A DNA stretch of 5,045 nucleotides from Rhodospirillales bacterium (GTDB lineage Bacteria; Pseudomonadota; Alphaproteobacteria; Acetobacterales; Acetobacteraceae): NCBI GenBank assembly GCA_025350425.1, contig JANXXW010000171.1:1-5045 (forward strand), given 5' to 3'. This document shows, in pieces, positions 1 through 5,045 of the stretch (positions within the stretch are counted from its first letter, which is position 1; every line of letters starts with the position of its first letter). The notes beneath the pieces are model-generated. The model did not search any database. It was not told where the DNA came from and saw only the letters and a list, made by a program, of their open reading frames with translations. Position numbers and translations under genes: made by a program.

Positions 1-363
1 GCCGTCCACCTGGTCGCACAGCACGGTGATCGCGCCGTCATACTCGGTTCGTGTCACCCGCCTGGCATCGTGCTCGCACGTCACCAGCCGCCCCTGCCGG
101 TCGCGCGTGTTGCCGTTGGCGTTGTTGGACGGGCGGCGGAACACCGAGACCCCGCCGGTCTCCTCGTCCCAGCGCAAAATCCGGTTGTTCGGGATGTCGC
201 TCCACAGGACGCACCGCGCGTCGCCGAAATACACCGGCCCCTCGGACCACCGGCACCCATCCGCCAGCCTCTCCACAGAGGCAAGCGATACGCGATATTT
301 GCTGAAACTCGGATGCAGCGTCTCGATGCTCGGATCGGGATATCGCCTGCTTTGCTCCCACAT
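1..363 (-). CDS. SMP-30/gluconolactonase/LRE-family protein, N-terminal part (3' end outside window)
   Basis: Family members are six-bladed beta-propeller, metal-dependent hydrolases that open sugar lactones or related esters; the exact substrate cannot be told here. The visible 121 residues begin MWEQSRRYPD and contain the first-blade motif WSEGPVYF (about residues 39-46). Its Glu41 matches the metal-binding glutamate that opens the family domain. It is followed by LWSDIPNNRILRWDEETG (about 53-70) and by NNANGNTRDRQGRLVTCEH (about 80-98), which corresponds to the family's 'N-G-x-x-D-x-x-G-R-L' segment with a metal/substrate-region asparagine. The start is the ATG at 361-363, preceded by AGAGGA with a 7-base spacer. 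There is no signal peptide. The gene lies divergently from the acetyltransferase across a 66-base gap. The reading frame stays open to the window edge, and about 60% of a usual ~300-residue protein is missing. Family assignment is firm, substrate unknown. Confidence 0.9.
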   Translation of the reverse strand, partial: MWEQSRRYPDPSIETLHPSFSKYRVSLASVERLADGCRWSEGPVYFGDARCVLWSDIPNNRILRWDEETGGVSVFRRPSNNANGNTRDRQGRLVTCEHDARRVTRTEYDGAITVLCDQVDG

Positions 364-370
364 GGACGCG

Positions 371-376
371 TCCTCT
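371..376 (-). promoter_or_regulatory. Ribosome binding site of the SMP-30-like gene
   Basis: The minus strand reads AGAGGA, followed by 7 bases and the ATG at 363. It fixes the start of the lactonase-like gene; no other in-frame start with a comparable site is seen. Confidence 0.65.
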
Positions 377-416
377 GTTAATGGTTGGGGTAATCGTGGC
401 GCAAGCCCGCCATTCT

Positions 417-422
417 GGAAAG
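417..422 (+). promoter_or_regulatory. Ribosome binding site of the GNAT gene
   Basis: GGAAAG lies 7 bases before the ATG at 430. This favours ATG 430 over the second in-frame ATG at 436 (Met3). It sits in the 66-base gap shared with the divergent lactonase-like gene. No convincing -10/-35 pair could be recognised in that gap for either direction. Confidence 0.55.
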
Positions 423-429
423 TCCGCCA

Positions 430-912
430 ATGCCTATGCTCCCATCCGGGTCCGATGCCACGATCCGGTTGGCCACAAACGCCGATGTGCCCGCGATAGA
501 GGCTGTGGTCCACGCCGCCTACACTGGCTACACGGAGCGAATCGGGGTGCCCCCCGGCCCGATGCTGGACGATTACTCACGTTGCGTGAACGAGCAGGCG
601 GTTTGGGTTCTCACGATGGACCGCCATATAATAGGCCTCGTCGTCTTGTCGCCGAAGGAGGACCATCTGTATCTGGACAACATCGCCATCCATCCCGCCT
701 CGCAAGGTCAAGGCCTCGGCTGCACCCTGATGCGCTTCGTCGAGGCCGAAGCACGGCGGCTAGGCGTCCCCGAACTGCGGTTGTTCACGCACCGGACGAT
801 GCACGAGAATATCGCGCTTTACGGTCGCACCGGTTGGATCGAGACCGGACGCCACGAACAGGACGGCTACGAGCGTGTGTTCTTCCGCAAGTCCGTCCCA
901 GTCACTCCATGA
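430..912 (+). CDS. GNAT-family N-acetyltransferase
   Basis: A 160-residue cytoplasmic protein of usual GNAT length, predicted to transfer acetyl from acetyl-CoA to an amine. The order of elements is canonical. The N-terminal strand IRLATNADVPAIEAV (about residues 12-26) is followed by a variable substrate region (30-55) and strand IIGLVVLSPKEDHLYLDNIAIHP (67-89). Then comes the acetyl-CoA pyrophosphate loop QGQGLG (92-97) leading into helix LMRFVEAEARRLG. The motif B part ENIALYGRTGWIETGR (126-141) has Tyr131 at the usual general-acid position. The substrate is not readable from these motifs. Its TGA stop (910-912) overlaps the ATG of the downstream amine oxidase in an ATGA junction, so the two are almost certainly co-translated. 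That context makes a small amine or amino compound a reasonable substrate guess, but this is inference. Confidence 0.93.
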   Translation: MPMLPSGSDATIRLATNADVPAIEAVVHAAYTGYTERIGVPPGPMLDDYSRCVNEQAVWVLTMDRHIIGLVVLSPKEDHLYLDNIAIHPASQGQGLGCTLMRFVEAEARRLGVPELRLFTHRTMHENIALYGRTGWIETGRHEQDGYERVFFRKSVPVTP

Positions 913-2225
913 GTTTCGATGTTGTTATCGTCGGCGCGGGTTGCGCGGGCCTCGGTGCGGCCGCCGCACTGCGTGAGGCCGGCCTGAATTCCATCGTGCT
1001 CGAAGCCTCCCACCGGGTCGGCGGCCGAGCCCACACCGATGCCTCCGCGTCGTTTGGGAACGCAGTGTTCGATCGCGGCGCCTCCTGGCTGCACGCCGCC
1101 GAGCGCAATCCGCTGGTACCGATCGCACAGGCGGCCGGCGTGGCCCTTACGGACTCCGACCGGCATAGCGCGCGCCGCACCATCGTCGGCGACCGGCTCG
1201 CGACAGATGCGGAACGTGCTGAGTTCGACGCATCGTGCGAGCGGTTCGAACATGTCACGGAGGCTCACGCCGCTGAAAGCACGGATTCCAGCGTGGCCGA
1301 CGCTATCGCCCCGCTCCGCACCGATCCATGGACCGCGACAGTCGAAACCTGGGAAGCCGCCCAGATCGCCGCCGCCGACCCACGCTTGCTCAGCGTCCGG
1401 GACCTGCACCGCAACCAACTCGTGGGCAGCAACCTCAACGTGGACGCCGGGCTAGGACACTTCGTCCAGCACCACCTTGCCCCCCTGGCGGGTGAAATCC
1501 GTCTCGGCGCGCCCGTCTCACGTATCAGCTGGCACCGCGCCGGCGGCGGCATTGCCGTCGATACCCCGGACGGGACCATTGTGGCACGCGCGTGCATCGT
1601 CACGGTCTCCACCGGCGTGCTCGCGCAGGGCGCAATCGGCTTCGACCCGCTCCTGCCCGCCGACATCGTCGATGCGATCCAGGGATTGCCGATGGGGTTG
1701 CTGACGAAGATCGCCTTGCGCGCGACGGACAGCGACCGCTTCGGCCTGCCTGACTATTGCGGCCTTTCCCGCCGCGTGGAGGAGCCCTTCGCGCCCAACA
1801 TCTCGTTTCTTGCCTGGCCGATGGGGTGCGACCACATCGTCGGTTTTTTAGGCGGCCACACGGCGTGGTCCTTCGCTGGCCAGGAACCCCGCGCCACCGA
1901 TGCCTTCGCGCGCGAGCACCTTCGACGCCTGATCGGCGCTGCCGCCGAACGGAGCCTTGTCACCGCCGCTGTGACCGACTGGGGAACGGACCCGTTGTTC
2001 CTGGGCGCCTACGCTTATGCCCTGCCCGGCTACTCCACCGCGCGCGACAAGCTTGCTGAGCCAATGGCTGATGGCCGCCTGATCTTTGCCGGCGAGGCAA
2101 CCTGTACCGATGGGCTGGCCGGCACTGTCGGTGGAGCCTGGAACAGCGGCCGAGCGGCGGCTCAGACCGTGCGGTCAATGCTCAGCAGGCGTTCAAGCAC
2201 CGCGCGCTTGGCCACCTTGCCGTAG
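909..2225 (+). CDS. FAD-dependent amine oxidase (flavin-containing monoamine/polyamine oxidase family)
   Basis: A 438-residue flavoprotein, of usual length, that would oxidise a C-N bond with FAD, giving imine/aldehyde, amine and H2O2. The N-terminal Rossmann motif VVIVGAGCAGLGAAAALREAG (5-25) has GxGxxG at 9-14. Glu32 (VLEAS) is placed for the ADP ribose, and VGGRAHT (37-43) completes the dinucleotide region. VTVSTGVLAQ (231-240) resembles the 'P-L-G-V-L' region of the family, and Lys267 (LLTKIAL) matches the lysine that contacts flavin N5 through water. The C-terminal FAD block is RLIFAGEAT (390-398) with GTVGGAWNSGRAA (405-417). The Cys that binds FAD covalently in MAO-A/B is not seen; this region reads GAYAYALPG (366-374), so FAD is probably non-covalent. 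No signal peptide or C-terminal membrane anchor is seen. The start is the ATG in the ATGA overlap with the GNAT gene. No strong Shine-Dalgarno precedes it, suggesting translational coupling. The frame is open further upstream, but that part lies over the GNAT gene. The last 64 bases overlap the convergent acyl-CoA synthetase gene. Substrate unknown. Confidence 0.92.
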   Translation: MSFDVVIVGAGCAGLGAAAALREAGLNSIVLEASHRVGGRAHTDASASFGNAVFDRGASWLHAAERNPLVPIAQAAGVALTDSDRHSARRTIVGDRLATDAERAEFDASCERFEHVTEAHAAESTDSSVADAIAPLRTDPWTATVETWEAAQIAAADPRLLSVRDLHRNQLVGSNLNVDAGLGHFVQHHLAPLAGEIRLGAPVSRISWHRAGGGIAVDTPDGTIVARACIVTVSTGVLAQGAIGFDPLLPADIVDAIQGLPMGLLTKIALRATDSDRFGLPDYCGLSRRVEEPFAPNISFLAWPMGCDHIVGFLGGHTAWSFAGQEPRATDAFAREHLRRLIGAAAERSLVTAAVTDWGTDPLFLGAYAYALPGYSTARDKLAEPMADGRLIFAGEATCTDGLAGTVGGAWNSGRAAAQTVRSMLSRRSSTARLATLP

Positions 2226-3673
2226 CCGGATTTCGGCAGCTCCGCCCACATGACGAAGCGCGACGGGGTTTTGTAGCGCGCAATGCGGCCTTCGAGATGC
2301 GCCCGCAATGCCGCCTCGTCACAGGAGGCGGCGCCCGGTGCCATCACGATCACAGCGATTCCCACCTCGCCCCATTTGGCATCCGGCACGCCCACAACGC
2401 ACGCCTCCCTCACATCGGGGTGCAGCAGAAGGGCTTCCTCGATCTCGCGCGGATAGACGTTCGAGCCACCGGAGATGTACATGTCGGAGGCACGCCCGGT
2501 GATGAACAGGAACCCGCGCGCGTCGAGGTGCCCGAGATCGCCGGTGTGGAACCAGCCGCCGGCGAAGGCCTTCGCGTTGGCATCCGGATTGTCGTGATAG
2601 CCGGAAAACACCGCCGGGCCGCGCACGCAGATCTCGCCGTCCACGATGGCGATCTCCATGCCTGTCCGCGCATACCCGCAGGTGCCCACGGGGACGTCGG
2701 GATCGAGGTGCATGTGCGGTGGCAGAACCGTGATGTTCCCCGTCACCTCGCCCAGCCCGAAATACTGTACCAGCACCGGCCCCAGCTTTTCCAGCGCGTG
2801 CAACTGATCGGTGCGGTACATCGGCGCCCCGGCATAGATCACGTAACGCAACGATGAATGATCGTACCGGTCCACCGAGGCGTCCCGCGTCAGCATCGTG
2901 AGGATGGTGGGCACGGTGAACATGTTGGTGATCCGGTGGCGCGCCACGAGGCGCCAGGCATCGTCAATATCGAACCGCTCGCCTTGCGGCAGCACGCTGG
3001 CGGCGCCCCGCGCCACCTGGGTCAGTGCGTGAATGCCCGCGCCATGGGACAGCGGCGCAAGTACCAGCGACACGTCCCGCTCGGTCGTACCGGGCATGAG
3101 ATCGCAGAGATGGTTGGTGACGACGAACGCCATCTGCGAATGCGTGAGCACCGCAGCCTTGGGGTGCCCGGTCGTGCCCGACGTGTAGAAGAACCATGCA
3201 GGGTGGTCGCGGTCGACCTCGGCGGGCGCATTCAGCGGATCGCTTTCGGTCAGCGCCTCCCACGTCAATGCGCCCGCGCCGATCGTTACCTCCAGGCCTG
3301 GGGCGAATGCTTCCCGCGCCGCCGCCGCGTGCTCCGGGAAGGCATCGTCGAAGATATGCGCGACCGCGCCGGAAGATTTGGCCAGATATGTCACTTCGGT
3401 CGGGGTCAGCCGGAAGTTCGTGGGCACCAATACGGCGCCCAGCATCCAGGTCGCCCACATCGTCTCGAACAGCGCGGCCGAGTTGCGGCCATGCACCAGC
3501 ACGCGGTCGCCATGCTGGATGCCACGCGCCGCCAATCCACCGGCCGCGGCCCGGACCCGCGCGGCGAGGCTCGCCCAAGTCCAGACGGTCTCGCCCCGGA
3601 TCAGTCCAGCCCGCTCCGGAAACCGCCGCGCGGATTGTAGCAGGAGCGTCGCGAGATTGGTGGTCGGGATCAG
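2162..3673 (-). CDS. Acyl-CoA synthetase (AMP-dependent ligase, ANL superfamily)
   Basis: Activates a carboxylic acid with ATP, then CoA, to an acyl-CoA. From the proposed start it has 503 residues, normal for class I CoA ligases. Core motifs run in order. YTSGTTGHPK (163-172) is the phosphate loop. YFGLGEVTG (304-312) is the A5 motif, with Glu309 as the Mg/ATP glutamate and Gly-Leu-Gly where 'GMT' or 'GLT' is common. WFHTGDLGHLDARGFLFITGR (374-394) has the ribose-binding Asp379, and the hinge follows at SDMYISGGSNVYPREIEE (396-413). LPKSGYGKVAKR (479-490) carries catalytic Lys486. The start is uncertain. Homology-like sequence begins IPTTNLATLLLQSARRFPERAGL, but no ATG, GTG or TTG lies there. 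The codon just before is CTG (3671-3673), overlapping the thiolase TGA (3670-3672). An ATG at 3895 would add 74 implausible Arg-rich residues over the thiolase; TTG at 3535 or a later GTG would remove the N-terminal fold. It forms an operon with the thiolase. The acid substrate (fatty, aromatic or terpenoid) cannot be decided. Confidence 0.9.
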   Translation of the reverse strand: MIPTTNLATLLLQSARRFPERAGLIRGETVWTWASLAARVRAAAGGLAARGIQHGDRVLVHGRNSAALFETMWATWMLGAVLVPTNFRLTPTEVTYLAKSSGAVAHIFDDAFPEHAAAAREAFAPGLEVTIGAGALTWEALTESDPLNAPAEVDRDHPAWFFYTSGTTGHPKAAVLTHSQMAFVVTNHLCDLMPGTTERDVSLVLAPLSHGAGIHALTQVARGAASVLPQGERFDIDDAWRLVARHRITNMFTVPTILTMLTRDASVDRYDHSSLRYVIYAGAPMYRTDQLHALEKLGPVLVQYFGLGEVTGNITVLPPHMHLDPDVPVGTCGYARTGMEIAIVDGEICVRGPAVFSGYHDNPDANAKAFAGGWFHTGDLGHLDARGFLFITGRASDMYISGGSNVYPREIEEALLLHPDVREACVVGVPDAKWGEVGIAVIVMAPGAASCDEAALRAHLEGRIARYKTPSRFVMWAELPKSGYGKVAKRAVLERLLSIDRTV

Positions 3674-4839
3674 TGAAGGGGCTCGAGGATCGACACGTAG
3701 TTCGCCACCGCCGCGCCGCCCATGTTGAACACTCCCGCCAGATCGGCGCGCGGCAACTGCATGTCGCCGGCCTGCCCCGTGAGTTGCATGGCGGCGATGG
3801 CGTGCATCGAGACGCCGGTGGCGCCGATCGGGTGGCCCTTCGCCTTCAGTCCGCCCGACCGGTTCACTGGCAGGAAGCCGCCCTTGGACGTCCATCCCTC
3901 CATGATCGCCCGCGCGCCTTGTCCCGCCGGCGTAAGCCCCATCGCCTCATAGGCCAGCAATTCGGCGATGGTGAAGCAGTCGTGGAGTTCCACGAACGAA
4001 AGGTCCTGCAGATGGATTTCCGCGTCCGACAGCGCTTGGTTCCAGGCCCGCGCCGCGCCCTCGAAGCGGGTCGGGTCGCGCCGCGACAGGGGCAGGAAGT
4101 CGTTCACCTGCACCGCCGCGCGGAACTTCACTGCCTTGCCCATGGCACGCGCCGTCTCCTCGTCGCACATCACCAGGGCGGCCGCCCCATCGGACACCAA
4201 CGAGCAATCCGTACGCTTCAGCGGAGCCGCCACGTACGGGTTCTTGTCGCTCAAGGTGCGGCAGAACTCGAACCCGAGATCCTTGCGCATCTGCGCGTAA
4301 GGATTGTCCACCCCGTTCTTATGGTTTTTGGCCGCAATTGCCGCCAACGCGTCCGACTGGTCGCCAAACCGCTGAAAGTAGCTTTCGGCGATGCGCCCGA
4401 ACACGCCCGCGAACCCGCCCGCGATTTCCCCTTCCTCGCGGCGGTAGCTGGCGTTGAGCAGGATGTCGCCGACTTCCGCCGTGGGCTTGGCAGTCATCTT
4501 TTCGGCGCCAACGACCAGCGCGAACCGCCCCCGTCCGGCGGCTAGCCAATCCCGCGCGCCATAGATTGCGGCCGAGCCGGTCGCGCAGGCATTCTCGTAG
4601 CGCGTGGCCGGCTTGAACCGTAGTTCCGGTAGGTCCTGGAACACCAGCGATGATGGGAAGTCCTGTTTGGCGAAGCCGGCGTTGAACACACCCACGAACA
4701 CGCCATCGATGTCCTTCGTCTCGATCCCGGCATCCTGGATCGCGGCCCCGGTCACGCGCCCCATCAGGCTTTCGACGTCGGGGTCCTCCAGCTTGCCGAA
4801 CGGACTATGCGCCCAGCCGACGATGCAGGCTTCGCTCAT
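3670..4839 (-). CDS. SCP2/SCP-x-type thiolase (3-ketoacyl-CoA thiolase-like)
   Basis: A 389-residue cytoplasmic thiolase-superfamily protein that would cleave a 3-ketoacyl-CoA with CoA (or run the reverse condensation). YENACATGSAAIYGA (81-95) carries the nucleophile Cys85. SFVELHDCFTIAELLAYEAMGL (281-302) carries the HDCF motif, with His286 and Cys287. GGLKAKGHPIGATG (329-342) carries His336. The classical C-terminal CxG cysteine is absent: the end reads GVFNMGGAAVANYVSILEP (369-387). This combination is typical of the SCP2/SCP-x branch, where the HDCF cysteine takes over that role, rather than of classical biosynthetic or FadA thiolases. The start at ATG 4837-4839 is supported by AGGAGA with a 6-base spacer and by N-terminal MSEACIVGWAHSPFGK. 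Upstream in-frame ATGs (4887, 4869) would place the binding site inside the gene. It is first in a two-gene unit; its stop overlaps the next gene's start. Some relatives need a small DUF35/OB-fold partner; none is in this window. Confidence 0.93.
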   Translation of the reverse strand: MSEACIVGWAHSPFGKLEDPDVESLMGRVTGAAIQDAGIETKDIDGVFVGVFNAGFAKQDFPSSLVFQDLPELRFKPATRYENACATGSAAIYGARDWLAAGRGRFALVVGAEKMTAKPTAEVGDILLNASYRREEGEIAGGFAGVFGRIAESYFQRFGDQSDALAAIAAKNHKNGVDNPYAQMRKDLGFEFCRTLSDKNPYVAAPLKRTDCSLVSDGAAALVMCDEETARAMGKAVKFRAAVQVNDFLPLSRRDPTRFEGAARAWNQALSDAEIHLQDLSFVELHDCFTIAELLAYEAMGLTPAGQGARAIMEGWTSKGGFLPVNRSGGLKAKGHPIGATGVSMHAIAAMQLTGQAGDMQLPRADLAGVFNMGGAAVANYVSILEPLH

Positions 4840-4845
4840 GATGGG

Positions 4846-4851
4846 TCTCCT
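4846..4851 (-). promoter_or_regulatory. Ribosome binding site of the thiolase gene
   Basis: The minus strand reads AGGAGA, 6 bases before the ATG at 4839. It decides between this start and two in-frame ATGs further upstream (4869 and 4887), which have no such site. Confidence 0.75.
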
Positions 4852-4907
4852 GTATTTTGTTGTGGTCATAGTTCTCCATGCCCCCATCCGAGGGCAAGTG
4901 AAGAATG

Positions 4908-4936
4908 ATCACATCCCGCTATGCGCCGGACGCCAA
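4908..4936 (-). promoter_or_regulatory. Possible sigma-70-like promoter of the thiolase/acyl-CoA synthetase unit
   Basis: On the minus strand a TTGGCG (4931-4936) and a TGTGAT (4908-4913) are separated by 17 bases, each matching four of six consensus positions. It would give a leader of about 60 bases before the thiolase ATG. An imperfectly supported inverted repeat, GTGA-N7-TCAC at 4898-4912, overlaps the -10 side and could be an operator. The position, directly after the terminator of the preceding gene, is right for a promoter, but matches of this quality are common by chance. Confidence 0.2.
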
Positions 4937-4948
4937 TGATCTGGGCAC

Positions 4949-4979
4949 AAAAAAATAGCGCCGGCGGTTCCCCGCCGGC
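4949..4979 (-). terminator. Rho-independent terminator of the upstream minus-strand gene
   Basis: A perfect 8-base-pair GC stem (4960-4967 paired with 4972-4979) encloses a four-base loop. On the minus strand it is followed, after GCTA, by seven T residues (4949-4955). It begins 21 bases after the probable stop codon at 5001-5003, as expected for the end of that gene, and separates it from the thiolase unit. On the plus strand the following bases (4981-4990) have only a short T4 run, so it is mainly a minus-strand terminator. Confidence 0.8.
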
Positions 4980-5000
4980 CCTGTTTTGTGACGTCTGAGA

Positions 5001-5045
5001 TCAGGCCGACTTGGTCATGATCTCTTCTGCGATGTTGCGCGGCAC
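5001..5045 (-). CDS. C-terminal end of an unidentified gene (5' part outside window)
   Basis: Reading the minus strand from the right edge gives 14 codons, VPRNIAEEIMTKSA, then TGA at 5001-5003. The terminator just downstream shows that a minus-strand gene ends near here. The frame was chosen because its stop is well placed and the peptide looks like an ordinary amphipathic C-terminus. Another frame also stops nearby (about 5015-5017), so the frame is not certain. Too little is visible to name a family. It lies upstream of the thiolase in the same direction but is cut off from it by the terminator, so it may be related in function without sharing a transcript. Confidence 0.45.
   Translation of the reverse strand: MPRNIAEEIMTKSA

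Noticed and set aside
376..404. Possible promoter for the SMP-30-like gene (TTGCGC, 17-base spacer, TTAACA on the minus strand)
   Set aside because: The -10 half is a poor match and touches the ribosome binding site, which would leave almost no leader.
38..430. Minus-strand frame of 130 codons over the left-edge gene
   Set aside because: It is frame-shifted relative to the SMP-30-like frame, which has the family motifs, a Shine-Dalgarno and an open end at the window edge.
381..908. In-frame upstream extension of the amine oxidase, making a 614-residue protein
   Set aside because: The extra 176 residues are Arg/Pro-rich with no fold signature and lie over the clear GNAT gene in another frame. 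The Rossmann motif begins normally right after ATG 909.
867..1835. Several minus-strand open frames (105-183 codons) opposite the amine oxidase
   Set aside because: They are low-complexity Arg/Ala/Gly-rich translations with no recognisable motif, fully inside a gene with strong family signatures.
2297..3640. Plus-strand open frames (186 and 260 codons) opposite the acyl-CoA synthetase
   Set aside because: They mirror the ligase codons, show no domain features or good ribosome sites, and fall in the complementary frame that GC-rich genes leave open.
3196..4545. Long plus-strand open frame (449 codons) opposite the thiolase and acyl-CoA synthetase
   Set aside because: It is antisense to two clearly recognised genes, Arg/His/Pro-rich with no known motif, and typical of stop-poor antisense frames in GC-rich DNA.
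4604..4939. Plus-strand open frame of 111 codons at the right side
   Set aside because: It is antisense to the thiolase start and its leader, has no motif, and ends just before the terminator by chance.

Overview
This is a GC-rich (about two thirds GC by eye), tightly packed bacterial window with third-position G/C bias in every real gene. Gene style and content (an SMP-30-like lactonase, an SCP2-type thiolase paired with an acyl-CoA ligase, very short intergenic gaps) suggest a free-living alphaproteobacterium, perhaps of the Acetobacteraceae/Rhodospirillales kind, or a betaproteobacterium. That placement is inference; no marker gene is present.

Layout, left to right. (1) Positions 1-363, minus strand: the first 121 residues of an SMP-30/gluconolactonase-family protein that runs off the left edge. 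(2) Positions 364-429: a 66-base gap between divergent genes, holding the ribosome binding sites of both. (3) Positions 430-2225, plus strand: a two-gene unit, a GNAT N-acetyltransferase followed by an FAD-dependent amine oxidase, joined by an ATGA stop/start overlap. (4) Positions 2162-4839, minus strand: a two-gene unit transcribed thiolase first, then acyl-CoA synthetase. The synthetase has no ATG/GTG/TTG at the expected start; its N-terminus points to a CTG overlapping the thiolase stop codon (CTGA). Its 3' end overlaps the 3' end of the amine oxidase by 64 bases. (5) Positions 4840-4948: the leader of the thiolase unit. (6) Positions 4949-4979: a good rho-independent terminator on the minus strand, closing an upstream gene whose last codons are probably at 5001-5045.

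How the genes may work together: the minus-strand pair fits activation of a carboxylic acid to its CoA ester and thiolytic cleavage of a 3-ketoacyl-CoA, i.e. part of a beta-oxidation-like route for an unknown acid. The plus-strand pair suggests acetylation and FAD-dependent oxidation of an amine, formally like acetylpolyamine catabolism, but the substrate cannot be read from the sequence. Nothing ties the two units together except adjacency. I see no mobile element, CRISPR array, tRNA/rRNA or clearly novel system. The points most worth a second look are the coupled acetyltransferase/amine oxidase pair and the missing conventional start of the acyl-CoA synthetase.
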